NCBI RefSeq assembly: GCF_000420085.1
Contig: NZ_ATUG01000003.1
Coordinates: 744,001-808,000 of the forward strand
Source of the DNA: Desulfospira joergensenii DSM 10085
GTDB taxonomy: Bacteria > Desulfobacterota > Desulfobacteria > Desulfobacterales > Desulfobacteraceae
Length of the DNA: 64,000 bases
Reading direction: 5' to 3'
In this document: positions 36,905 through 45,183 of the stretch, in pieces
How the letters are laid out: every line of letters begins with the position of its first letter
Numbering within the stretch: position 1 is the stretch's first letter
Position numbers and translations under genes: made by a program
Notes under the pieces: model-generated
Databases searched by the model: none
Told to the model about the DNA's origin: nothing
What the model saw: only the letters and a program-made list of their open reading frames with translations

Positions 36905-37378
36905 ATGCAGAAACTTTCAAGAATGATGGTGGCAATGCTGGTTATCTTTTTAATGGTATGTCCCGGGTTGGCCGCAGAAAAAAAAGCCACGAGAGAAGAT
37001 TGTGTGGCCGTCACCAAAGAAGCCCAAAAAATGATCCTGGAAAAAGGACTTGAAGCCACACTTGAGAAAATCAATGATAAAGAAGGGCCTTTTGTCCGGA
37101 AGGGTACCTATGTTTTTTGTTTTATGGAGGATACCGTCAAAATGGTAGGCAATCCCTATTTGCCGGAGAGAATGCGGAATTTCAGCCAGAAAGATTACAT
37201 GGATGCAAACGGCAAACATGTTTTCCAGGAATTCATCAAGGTCGTCAATGAAAAAGGCGAGGGCTGGGTGGATTATATGCATGTGAGGAAACCGGGAGAG
37301 AAACCCCGGAAAAAAATCTCCTTTGTATCCAAGGTTCCGGATACAATGGTGATCGTCGGCGCGGGTATCTATGAATAA
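36905..37378 (+). CDS. Exported single-Cache-domain protein
   Basis: 157 residues: a signal peptide ending GLAAE, then a sCache_2-like domain (about 25-155) with GPFVRKGTYVFCFMED, MDANGKHVFQEFI, GWVDYMHVRKPG and the closing VIVGAGIYE. Cache domains normally sense small ligands outside the cell as part of receptors; here the domain stands alone in the periplasm. AAAGGAGG precedes ATG 36905. It is first in a cluster behind a TetR-controlled promoter. Confidence 0.8.
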   Translation: MQKLSRMMVAMLVIFLMVCPGLAAEKKATREDCVAVTKEAQKMILEKGLEATLEKINDKEGPFVRKGTYVFCFMEDTVKMVGNPYLPERMRNFSQKDYMDANGKHVFQEFIKVVNEKGEGWVDYMHVRKPGEKPRKKISFVSKVPDTMVIVGAGIYE

Positions 37379-37457
37379 AGCCCGGACCGGATCCTGCAGA
37401 TTCAAGGTGCCAGGCCAGAGGGTATGACCCTGCCGGATAAATGAAAAAGGAGCAAAA

Positions 37458-38270
37458 ATGCCTGAAAGGAAGGTGAGCATGAAATCTTTTTTTACTGGGT
37501 TGATCTGTTTGTGCATGGTTTTATCTGCGGCCTGCACTATCCCTGAAACGGAAAAAAAGGCGATCTCACTGACCCTTCTTTACGACAATTATATTTTTAC
37601 AGAAGGCCTGAAGGCTGAGTGGGGATTTTCCTGCCTGATCACGGGAACCGAAAAAACGATCCTGTTTGATACCGGCCGGTCAAAGGAAATATTCTACTAT
37701 AATATCGATCAAATAAGACCGGACCTGGAGGCTGTCAGCCAGGTGGTCATTTCCCACAACCATTCGGATCATACAGGCAATCTTTTTAATTTTCTGGAGA
37801 CTCACAGCAAGGTTGCCGTTTATGTGCCGGCCTCATTTCCAAAGCCCTTCATGGACAAGATTAAAAAAACAGATGCCGTGGCCGTTCCTGTGGATAAACC
37901 AATTGAAATATCCCGGGATGTTTTCCTGACAGGCGAGATGGAGAGTGACGTCATTGCAGAACAATCCCTGGTAATAAATACGGACAGGGGCCTGGTCATT
38001 ATTACAGGATGCTCCCATCCGGGAATCCTGAATATTATCAGACGGGCAAAAGAAATTGTCCATAAAGAGGTCTATCTTGTCATCGGCGGATTTCACCTGC
38101 TGGATGCGTCAGATGATGCTGTTAAAATGATTATCAGAGAATTTAAAAATCTCGGGGTGTTGAATGTCTCTGCCACCCACTGCACCGGGGACAGGGCCAT
38201 TGAATTGTTTAAAAAGGCATATGGCAGACACTATATCCCAACCGGAGTCGGGGCGGTTCTGACCCTATAG
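37458..38270 (+). CDS. Exported metallo-beta-lactamase-fold hydrolase
   Basis: 270 residues. An N-terminal signal is followed by Cys in LSAAC (poor lipobox). The metal motif is SHNHSDHTGN, with further ligands in GCSHPGIL and GGFHLL and a late ATHCTG His. The branch resembles the 7,8-dihydropterin-6-methyl synthase-like MBL proteins. ATG 37458 has AAGGAG six bases upstream; ATG 37479 is an alternative with a cleaner signal peptide. Substrate is unknown. Confidence 0.8.
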   Translation: MPERKVSMKSFFTGLICLCMVLSAACTIPETEKKAISLTLLYDNYIFTEGLKAEWGFSCLITGTEKTILFDTGRSKEIFYYNIDQIRPDLEAVSQVVISHNHSDHTGNLFNFLETHSKVAVYVPASFPKPFMDKIKKTDAVAVPVDKPIEISRDVFLTGEMESDVIAEQSLVINTDRGLVIITGCSHPGILNIIRRAKEIVHKEVYLVIGGFHLLDASDDAVKMIIREFKNLGVLNVSATHCTGDRAIELFKKAYGRHYIPTGVGAVLTL

Positions 38271-38336
38271 TCGGGCAGCGCGCCGGGATTTTTGCAGATC
38301 CGGCGTCAACTGGTGTTTTCACTAGGAGAATTTTAA

Positions 38337-38903
38337 ATGAAGTTCAAAATGATAAAGTATATTTTTCTCTCGTTATTTTTTTCCATGCTGACCGCCTGCA
38401 CAGGTTCTGCCGGTCAAAAGGCTTCTCAAACTGTAGTACTGGAGTTGGACCTGTCATTTGCAGATCCGGCCTGGAATGGTAAAGTTATTCCAAAAGATCA
38501 ACAATGTCAGGAGTTTGGAGGCAATGGATCATCCCCTCCAATCAAAGTAAAAGATATTCCTGTGCAGGCAAACAAACTGATAATTGAATTCAGTGATGGA
38601 ACCTATGCTCCATGTGATAATGGAGGCCATGGCATAGTAAGTTATCAACTGAAACAAGGTTCCAAGGAAATTGTTGTTCCCTCTATTCCAGGCCAGACTT
38701 TTGATATACCGAGTGGTTTTGAAATGATAAAAGAGCACTGCGGGAAAAATCTCAATATGAAGAGAGGGGCTTATATAGGCCCATGTCCTGGAATAGGGAA
38801 TCAATATTATTTGATCGTAAAGGCCGTGTACGAAGCACCTGACAAATCAGAAAATCTGCTGCTGGGAAAAGGAAGGCTGGAAATGGGTACATATCAATAT
38901 TAA
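38337..38903 (+). CDS. Lipoprotein of unknown function, weakly PEBP-like
   Basis: 188 residues with lipobox LTAC (Cys21). The mature part is beta-rich, with several cysteines that could pair (DQQCQEF, APCDNGGHG, KEHCGKN, GPCPG). GNGSSPPIKVKDIPVQANKL faintly recalls phosphatidylethanolamine-binding proteins, but the match is not secure. It closes the TetR-linked cluster and is followed by a terminator. Confidence 0.6.
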   Translation: MKFKMIKYIFLSLFFSMLTACTGSAGQKASQTVVLELDLSFADPAWNGKVIPKDQQCQEFGGNGSSPPIKVKDIPVQANKLIIEFSDGTYAPCDNGGHGIVSYQLKQGSKEIVVPSIPGQTFDIPSGFEMIKEHCGKNLNMKRGAYIGPCPGIGNQYYLIVKAVYEAPDKSENLLLGKGRLEMGTYQY

Positions 38904-38913
38904 AGGATCAATT

Positions 38914-38949
38914 GGGCAGGTTACCTGGGTTGACCCTGGAAACCTGCCC
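38914..38949 (+). terminator. Terminator hairpin after the lipoprotein cluster
   Basis: GGGCAGGTT (38914-38922) pairs with 38941-38949, with an inner GGGT/ACCC stem. A broken T-rich tail follows. Confidence 0.65.
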
Positions 38950-39058
38950 TTTGCCTTTATAATTCTCATGAAAAAGCCCAGGCAATCTCCCTGCCTCTTC
39001 TGCCACAAAGAATCAGAACCAAAGAACAGATTCCGTTTTTGATGTTTTCGCTTTTCCT

Positions 39059-39409
39059 TCAGGCCTTTTTAACAACAGAACATTTAAGGTACATGGCGCC
39101 GAAACCTGCAATCTTACAGGAAATATCGTGGCCGTTTACAGGATCATCCAGAAGTTTGATATTCTTGACCTTTGTACCCAATTTGATTGTGTCCTTCCCG
39201 GCCTTAAGATCTTTGATGGTGGTGACTGTATTTCCGTCCTGCAAAGGAGTGCCGTTGGCATCGAGGAATCGCGGCGCATCTTCCGGGGGTGTGTCGGAAC
39301 TCTGATCAGGTGCCCACTCATGGGCACATTCAGGGCAGGTCCACAGGAGACCATCGGGATAGGCATAGGGTGAATTACATTTGGGACAGATATTTTCTTC
39401 AATAGACAT
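39059..39409 (-). CDS. yjdM: Zinc-ribbon protein YjdM (PhnA family)
   Basis: 116 residues. The N-terminal zinc ribbon CPKCNSPYAYPDG and TCPECAHEW is followed by the C-terminal SH3-like PhnA domain (DLKAGKDTIKLGTKVKNIKL, KIAGFGAMYLKCSVVKKA). Despite its old name it is not a proven phosphonate enzyme. AGGAA precedes ATG 39409. Confidence 0.9.
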   Translation of the reverse strand: MSIEENICPKCNSPYAYPDGLLWTCPECAHEWAPDQSSDTPPEDAPRFLDANGTPLQDGNTVTTIKDLKAGKDTIKLGTKVKNIKLLDDPVNGHDISCKIAGFGAMYLKCSVVKKA

Positions 39410-39580
39410 GGCAAAATTCCTGGGTGATTATATAAATTGGTTTACAATATTTTTATCATGCAATGAACCGATTATCACGATTCAAAACAAATGAAGACTT
39501 CATTACTTGTATCTCCAATAAGAGTCAAGGGTTTAAAGCCACCGGTATGCATAGATCTTTTTATAATTGAACCGGGCTTT

Positions 39581-40636
39581 TTACAGGTTTTCTTTGAGAA
39601 ATCTGATGAGTTCCGGGGCAATAAAGTCGTTGGGCGTTGCCCCCTTACAAACGAGTTCCAGTTTTTTATAATCAAACTCGCAGTCTGGAAGACCGCTCCG
39701 GCCGGTGATTTTTCCCAGGTTGAACCAATAATGACCGGCACCGGGAACAGGTACCGCAGTGACCTCGGCTCCCGCTTCCTTTAAGGCCTTCACAAATGGA
39801 ACGCTTTGCCCCCCGGCCGGTACGTCGGGATCTTCGGTTCCCCAGGTGATAAACCAGGGTATCTTTATCCCCTCGTTGGGCAGGGCCACTATTCCCAAGG
39901 CTTTCGCGCTGCACCGCACATAATTTATGGGGGATGCCTCAAAATAGGCTGCTGGCAGGTCCCTGGGTGTGCCGCCAAAGAGGTCTTCTGCAAAGGTCGT
40001 CATTTCAAAGGGCGCCCAATCGAATTCAGGGTTCTTGGTCCATTTCCACCAGTTTTCCATACTAAAGGCCCCGTAAGCGGAAACCACGGCTTTGACCCGG
40101 GTACTCACATCCGCAAAGGGATCGTCTGGATATTTATTTGCAAAGGCCGGCCAGTCCTGGGTAAGTGCGAGCAGGGCTGCCAATTGCCCTCCGGCGGAAT
40201 CGCCGCCAACGGCAATCCGGTCCGGATCGACCTTGTATTCTGCTGCTTTGCCCCGCAGGAATTGGAGTGCCGCTTTACAGTCAAACAGGCATCCGGGCCA
40301 GGCAGGATAAGCACCACCGGGTTTGGAGAGACGATATTGGATGGAAAACACGACATACCCGCGCTCGGCCAGGTACGGCCCCCAGTCGTCGGCGTAAAAA
40401 TTTTCATCGCCCAGCTGCCAGGCCCCTCCGTGCATCAGCATAATGGCGGGATGGGGCCCCTCGGTGGAGGGAAGATATATATCCCCCTTAAGAAAAAGAT
40501 CCGAGTCCGGGACATCCCCGTGACGGGCATAAATCACGTCTTCAAACAGAGAAAATTTTGCAAAAACAAGGGCTGGACATAAAAAAAATGAACAAGACAG
40601 GATCAAAATAATAATAAGAGATACTCTTTTCCCCAT
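39581..40636 (-). CDS. Exported alpha/beta hydrolase of the HSL esterase type
   Basis: 351 residues. A signal peptide ends LVFAK. The oxyanion motif is HGGAW, the nucleophile lies in GGDSAGGQLAAL, the acid is probably Asp in TEDPDVPAGG and the His is in GAGHYWF. HSL-type enzymes hydrolyse short acyl esters; export suggests a periplasmic esterase. GGAGAG precedes ATG 40636. No operon partner. Confidence 0.85.
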   Translation of the reverse strand: MGKRVSLIIILILSCSFFLCPALVFAKFSLFEDVIYARHGDVPDSDLFLKGDIYLPSTEGPHPAIMLMHGGAWQLGDENFYADDWGPYLAERGYVVFSIQYRLSKPGGAYPAWPGCLFDCKAALQFLRGKAAEYKVDPDRIAVGGDSAGGQLAALLALTQDWPAFANKYPDDPFADVSTRVKAVVSAYGAFSMENWWKWTKNPEFDWAPFEMTTFAEDLFGGTPRDLPAAYFEASPINYVRCSAKALGIVALPNEGIKIPWFITWGTEDPDVPAGGQSVPFVKALKEAGAEVTAVPVPGAGHYWFNLGKITGRSGLPDCEFDYKKLELVCKGATPNDFIAPELIRFLKENL

Positions 40637-40838
40637 TGTAACGCTCTCCTTTTCTCCATGGCTGCCACACCATTATTGCTGGATTTAATATTTGCACATG
40701 GCCTGGGTAAAGGCTTTTATCAAGCATCATTGATCCTGTAAAGGATTTGAAGCTTCAGCCGGCCTTTTTTGGAATCAGAAGGGTATAATTGGCGCGAAGC
40801 CTCCTGAATTCTCCATTATCCATTTTTAATTCTCAATT

Positions 40839-40859
40839 GACAAAGCCCTTGGCTTTGTC
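40839..40859. promoter_or_regulatory. Inverted repeat upstream of the second MarR gene
   Basis: GACAAAGCC-CTT-GGCTTTGTC has perfect 9-bp arms, 27 bp before the marR start. Between them lies TATACAAAGG, which shares ATACAAA with the repeat at 41319. The dyad may be an operator; there is no T-run for a terminator. Confidence 0.5.
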
Positions 40860-40886
40860 TATATGGTTCGTATACAAAGGAGTTTT

Positions 40887-41318
40887 ATGAGCTATTTACC
40901 CGACGATGTACCCGACTGCATGGTCTTTTTACTGGGAAAAGCCTACCAGAAGGCCCATGCCAGATTTAAGAGCCAGTTGATCCCCTACGGGCTGACCAAT
41001 CTCCAGCACCTGGTCCTGGAAGGGCTCTGGTACAAACAGGGCATGACTGCAGCCCAGCTGGGCAAGTTCCTGATCCTGGACAAGGCAACTCTTTCAGGGG
41101 TTCTGGACCGGATGGCCTCCAATGACTGGATCCTAAAGAAGCCCCACCCCGAAGACCGGAGAACCCTTTCCCTTTTTACCTCCCCAAAGGCGGACGGCCT
41201 CAAGGAGAAACTCATTCAGGAGAGGATACAGGCCAATGAGCAGATCCTCAAAGCCTTTTCCCTGGAGGAAAAGCTCTTGTTCAAGCGGCTGCTCACCGAC
41301 GTGATAAACTCAGAGTAA
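40887..41318 (+). CDS. MarR-family regulator beside acyl-CoA dehydrogenase
   Basis: 143 residues. The winged helix is clear: GLTNLQHLVLEGLWYKQGM, TAAQLGKFLILDKATLSGVL and the KPHPEDRRTLSLF wing. ATG 40887 follows AAAGGAG; an in-frame ATG 24 bp upstream would take in the ribosome site. It precedes the acyl-CoA dehydrogenase by 62 bp, with a perfect inverted repeat in that gap. It may respond to acyl-CoA or an aromatic acid (inference). Confidence 0.85.
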   Translation: MSYLPDDVPDCMVFLLGKAYQKAHARFKSQLIPYGLTNLQHLVLEGLWYKQGMTAAQLGKFLILDKATLSGVLDRMASNDWILKKPHPEDRRTLSLFTSPKADGLKEKLIQERIQANEQILKAFSLEEKLLFKRLLTDVINSE

Positions 41319-41342
41319 ATTATGTTTGAATACAAACATAAT
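41319..41342. promoter_or_regulatory. Perfect inverted repeat between marR and acyl-CoA dehydrogenase
   Basis: ATTATGTTTG-AATA-CAAACATAAT has 10-bp perfect arms and begins right after the marR stop codon, 38 bp before the dehydrogenase start. It is a strong candidate operator. Confidence 0.7.
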
Positions 41343-41380
41343 CTGCTGTAACCGGAAACCTTAACCACCCGAGGGAAGCC

Positions 41381-43084
41381 ATGATTTTATTCAATCCCAA
41401 AACCGCGGACTTTGACCATCTGGACCCGGCATCCAGAGCCATCATGAAAAAGACCATTGATTACTTTGAAACCCGGGGAAAAAAACAGTTGAAATCCGAC
41501 TACCACGAACGGGTCTGGTACGATGATTTTCTTGACTTTATCCGGGAGAACCAGATCTTCTCCACCCTGCTCACCCCGGCAAAATACAGACGGGGGAATA
41601 AAGAGGCCCGGTGGGATACCCGGCGGATCTGCGATTTCAATGAAATCCTGGGCTTTTACAACCTGGCCCACTGGTATACCTGGCAGGTCTCCATCCTGGG
41701 CCTGGGGCCCATCTGGATGGGATCCAACGAAAAAATCAAGGAAAAGACCGCCCGGCTTCTTGAAGAAGGTCATATCTTTGCTTTCGGCCTGTCGGAAAAA
41801 ACCCATGGAGCCGACCTCTATTCCTCTGACATGTCCCTGACCCCCCTGGGGGACGGGAAATACGTGGCCGACGGGGGCAAGTACTATATCGGCAATGCCA
41901 ACAAGGCCGGGATTGTCTCCACCTTTGGGAAGAACACGGAAACCGATGAATATGTATTTTTCGCGGCAGATCCGGAACATGAAAATTACGACCTGGTCCA
42001 GAACGTGGTGGACTGGGAGGGATATGTGGCCGAGTACGGTCTTTCCGGCTATCCCATTACCGATGAGGATATCATGTCCACGGGCCGGGCTGCCTGGGAT
42101 TCTGCCCTGAACACCATCAATGTGGGCAAGTTCAACCTGGGCTGGGCCGCCATCGGCATCTGTACCCATGCCTTTTACGAGGGGCTCAACCATGCTGCCG
42201 GCCGGAACCTTTACGGAAAATGGGTCACGGATTTTCCCCATATCCGGCAGATGTTTGTGGATGCCTATACCCGCCTCACCGCCATGAAGCTCTTTTCCCA
42301 GCGGGCCGCCGACTACTTCAGGAGCGCCTCCCGGGAGGACCGCCGCTACCTGCTTTACAACCCCATGGTCAAGATGAAGGTGCCCACCCAGGGCGAAGAG
42401 GTGATCAACCTGATCTGGGACGTGATCGCGGCCCGGGGATTTGAAAAGGACGTCTATTTTGAAATGGCCGCCGTGGATATTCGAGCTCTGCCCAAGCTGG
42501 AGGGAACGGTCCATGTCAACATGGCCCTGATCATCAAGTTCATGGCCAATTACTTCTTCAACCCGGGCCAATTCCCGGAAATCGGGAAAAGGGACGATGC
42601 CGCCTGTGACGAGTTCCTCTTTGACCAGGGAGAGACCAGGGGCCTCGGCAAGATACAATTCCATGATCCGGCCCTGGCCTATGACAGCGTTGACCTGCCC
42701 AATATAAATATCTTCAAGGAACAGATCAAGGTCCTCAAGGAGATGCTGATTTCAGCCACCCCGGACAAGGAACAGGCCAAAAACATGGATTTCCTGCTCA
42801 ACCTCGGGGAGCTTTTCACCCTGGTGGCCTATGGCCAGCTCATCATTGAAAAATTCAACATGGAAAAATTGGAGGCCGATCTCCTGGAGCAGATCTTTGA
42901 CTTCATGATCCGGGATTTCTCCAAATTCGCCCTGACTCTCTATTCCAAGCCTGATACCTCAGAGGTCCAGATGGGTTTCTGCATGGACATGATCAAAAAA
43001 CCGGTGATGGATAAGGACCGGTTCGACAGGATCTGGGAAAAACAGGTGATTTCCCTGAAAGACAGCTATGAGATGAATCCCTAG
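41381..43084 (+). CDS. Acyl-CoA dehydrogenase family protein
   Basis: 567 residues, in the size class with a C-terminal extension. The flavin/substrate region is FAFGLSEKTHGADLYSSDM and DGKYVADGGKYYIGNAN; the helical C-terminal domain has RQMFVDAYTRLTAMKLFSQRA and ALPKLEGTVHVNMALI, where a catalytic-type Glu would lie. Members oxidise acyl-CoA to enoyl-CoA and pass electrons to ETF. GAGGGAAG precedes ATG 41381. MarR control is likely, and a strong terminator follows. The acyl chain is not predictable. Confidence 0.85.
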   Translation: MILFNPKTADFDHLDPASRAIMKKTIDYFETRGKKQLKSDYHERVWYDDFLDFIRENQIFSTLLTPAKYRRGNKEARWDTRRICDFNEILGFYNLAHWYTWQVSILGLGPIWMGSNEKIKEKTARLLEEGHIFAFGLSEKTHGADLYSSDMSLTPLGDGKYVADGGKYYIGNANKAGIVSTFGKNTETDEYVFFAADPEHENYDLVQNVVDWEGYVAEYGLSGYPITDEDIMSTGRAAWDSALNTINVGKFNLGWAAIGICTHAFYEGLNHAAGRNLYGKWVTDFPHIRQMFVDAYTRLTAMKLFSQRAADYFRSASREDRRYLLYNPMVKMKVPTQGEEVINLIWDVIAARGFEKDVYFEMAAVDIRALPKLEGTVHVNMALIIKFMANYFFNPGQFPEIGKRDDAACDEFLFDQGETRGLGKIQFHDPALAYDSVDLPNINIFKEQIKVLKEMLISATPDKEQAKNMDFLLNLGELFTLVAYGQLIIEKFNMEKLEADLLEQIFDFMIRDFSKFALTLYSKPDTSEVQMGFCMDMIKKPVMDKDRFDRIWEKQVISLKDSYEMNP

Positions 43085-43088
43085 ACCC

Positions 43089-43132
43089 AAAGGATGTTCC
43101 TGCAGATTCCGGGGCGGGGACATCCTTTTTTT
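43089..43132 (+). terminator. Rho-independent terminator of the acyl-CoA dehydrogenase gene
   Basis: AAAGGATGT (43089-43097) pairs with 43120-43128, with CC/GG extension inside, and the stem runs into a tract of seven T. Confidence 0.85.
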
Positions 43133-43337
43133 GATGTTGAGAGAGCGTATCCCGGGTTGCCGCCACAATAGGGAAGATCCATTTGCCAACCCACTTCAAT
43201 CCGGCTTGAACAGACCCTGCCGCTCCGTAAAAATATAAATTTTCATTGACCCTTTTTCCCCATTTTAATACTTGTATCCATGAACTTTTCAGGGAAAAGA
43301 TCCAAAGATTTCGGACAAGACATCTAAAGGATTGAAC

Positions 43338-43817
43338 ATGAAAATAGTAAAAACCCCCAACACCCATGAAGATTTTACCGGATTGATCCGGCGTCTGGAT
43401 GCCGAACTGACGGCCCGGTACGGGGACGGGCAGTCAGAGTATGACGAGCACAACAGAATCGATCCCATTGATACGGCGGTCATCGGGTATGTCGAGGGAA
43501 TCCCGGCAGCATGCGGGTGTTTTAAAGTTCTTGATCCCTGCACCGTGGAAATCAAGCGAATGTACGTGACCCGGAATTTAAGAAGAAAAGGACTCTCCAC
43601 CTCAATTTTAAAAGCCCTGGAGGCTTGGAGCCGGGATCTCGGGCATACCCGGGCGGTTCTTGAAACCGGCAAAGGCCAGCCCGAGGCATTGGGCCTTTAT
43701 CAAAAAAACGGATACCGGGTCATTGATAATTATGGTCCCTATAAAGACCTTGAAAACAGTATCTGTATGGAAAAAGCCCTTGGCCGGAACTTTGGTTCCG
43801 CAAGAAACGCAGGATAA
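43338..43817 (+). CDS. GNAT-family N-acetyltransferase
   Basis: 159 residues. The acetyl-CoA motif is EIKRMYVTRNLRRKGLSTSI, followed by the acceptor-side LGLYQKNGYRVIDNYG. ATG 43338 follows AAAGG at seven bases; a TTG two codons upstream is less likely. Substrate is unknown. The next gene begins 11 bp later. Confidence 0.85.
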   Translation: MKIVKTPNTHEDFTGLIRRLDAELTARYGDGQSEYDEHNRIDPIDTAVIGYVEGIPAACGCFKVLDPCTVEIKRMYVTRNLRRKGLSTSILKALEAWSRDLGHTRAVLETGKGQPEALGLYQKNGYRVIDNYGPYKDLENSICMEKALGRNFGSARNAG

Positions 43818-43828
43818 AGGAGAAACCG

Positions 43829-44173
43829 ATGAAGACCCGGGCAGAAAAAATTCTTTACTGGAGCCCCAGGGGATTGTCCGTCTTATTGATCCTGTTTTTA
43901 AGCATGTTTGCCCTGGATGTGTTTAATGAGGGGGTTGGGATTTCAGAAATTTTTTTTGCACTGATGATGCATTTGATCCCCACCCTTTGTTTGGTCGTGG
44001 CATTGTGTGTGGCATGGCGCTGGGAATTCATCGGAGCCTGTATCTTCATCTTTCTTGCCCTGTTTCTTTTACTGACCAGCAGAGGCGAAGCATGGTTCAT
44101 TTCAGGCCCCCTATTACTAATTGGTGTACTTTTCCTGCTGAATTGGAAATATTTAAGACAAACGGAAAAATGA
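43829..44173 (+). CDS. Small membrane protein of unknown function
   Basis: 114 residues with about four hydrophobic segments (SVLLILFLSMFALDVF, LMMHLIPTLCLVVALCVAW, GACIFIFLALFLLL, GPLLLIGVLFLLNW) and short charged ends. It lies between the GNAT gene and a cupin gene and overlaps the latter by 4 bp (ATGA), so the two are translationally coupled. No function assigned. Confidence 0.75.
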   Translation: MKTRAEKILYWSPRGLSVLLILFLSMFALDVFNEGVGISEIFFALMMHLIPTLCLVVALCVAWRWEFIGACIFIFLALFLLLTSRGEAWFISGPLLLIGVLFLLNWKYLRQTEK

Positions 44174-44544
44174 AAAAAATGAAATTTAAGCCCATTAATT
44201 TTTTCGAAAAACTCTCAAAATTCGAGGAACACTGGTCTCCCAAAATCATCGGGGAGATGAACGATTACCAGCTTAAACTCGTGAAAATCCAGGGCCATTT
44301 CACATGGCATGACCACAGGGACACCGACGAGGTCTTCATCGTTCTTGAAGGAGAGATGTCCATTGATTTCCGGGACGGCAGGGTCGATCTTTCCGCCAAT
44401 GAGATGTTCATTGTACCCAGGGGAAAAGAGCATAAACCCCATGCAGAAAAAGAATGCAGAATCCTGGTGATTGAACCCAAAGGAGTCGTCAACACCGGGG
44501 ATGTGGAGAGTGAATTGACCGCTCGGAACGATGTCTGGATCTGA
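44170..44544 (+). CDS. Single-domain cupin protein
   Basis: 124 residues. Cupin motif 1 is TWHDHRDTDEVFIVLEGEM and motif 2 is VPRGKEHKPHAEKE, with the metal-binding His/Glu set. Start at ATG 44170, overlapping the preceding stop; ATG 44179 is possible. The longer open frame upstream lies within the membrane-protein gene and was rejected. Substrate is unknown. Confidence 0.82.
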   Translation: MKKMKFKPINFFEKLSKFEEHWSPKIIGEMNDYQLKLVKIQGHFTWHDHRDTDEVFIVLEGEMSIDFRDGRVDLSANEMFIVPRGKEHKPHAEKECRILVIEPKGVVNTGDVESELTARNDVWI

Positions 44545-44591
44545 TATCCCCACCGGGGCTTTCACCAGAAAGGAATCAGGATGGCATAACC

Positions 44592-45143
44592 ATGTTTGAT
44601 GATGGCAGAAGCAAACAGATTCTATTTGCAGCACATTGTATTTTAAATCAGAATTCAATTTCCGATGGAACTGCGGTTTTCCCGGGAGCCTGCAGGGAAG
44701 TGATGGACGTATTGACGGCTTCCCGTGTGGGAGTCGTCCAGATGCCCTGCCCTGAACTCATGTGTCTGGGACTGGACCGGGGAAATCCCCGGGGCGGTTC
44801 TTTTCCGGTTGTTGAAGAAAATACAAGAATCCGGGCCTGCCTGGGCAGGGATGCTGTGAAATTGAGGATCCAACAGATGGTTCAGGATCTGGTCTACCAG
44901 ATACTAGAGTATAAAAAATACGGGTTCCAGCCCATGGGGATTATCGGCGTTAACCGGTCCCCGTCCTGCGGCGTGGACACCACATCGGAGAATAACATGG
45001 AAATTAAGGGAAAGGGTGTTTTCATGGAGGCCCTGACCGCTGCCCTGAAAAATAATCAGATTGCCATCCGGGTCATGGGGATCAAATTCTCTGAAATCCC
45101 GGAGGCGGTCCGGGCCGTAAATTCTCTGCTGAACAATCCATGA
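44592..45143 (+). CDS. TudS-related putative desulfidase (DUF523-like)
   Basis: 183 residues. Cysteines occur in the pattern of this family's [4Fe-4S] ligands: AAHCILNQNS near the N-terminus, MPCPELMCLG, and RSPSCGVDT. TudS removes sulfur from thiouracil through such a cluster; related proteins are thought to process other thio-compounds. It lies 47 bp after the cupin and 40 bp before the aldehyde dehydrogenase, so all may be one unit. Activity is inferred from family only. Confidence 0.75.
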   Translation: MFDDGRSKQILFAAHCILNQNSISDGTAVFPGACREVMDVLTASRVGVVQMPCPELMCLGLDRGNPRGGSFPVVEENTRIRACLGRDAVKLRIQQMVQDLVYQILEYKKYGFQPMGIIGVNRSPSCGVDTTSENNMEIKGKGVFMEALTAALKNNQIAIRVMGIKFSEIPEAVRAVNSLLNNP

Positions 45144-45183
45144 ATTTGAGATGCCCCCCTCTAACCCCAAATGGAGTAGACAC

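Noticed and set aside
41387..42664. A 425-codon open frame on the minus strand
   Set aside because: It is antisense to the acyl-CoA dehydrogenase and has only codon-bias-driven composition.
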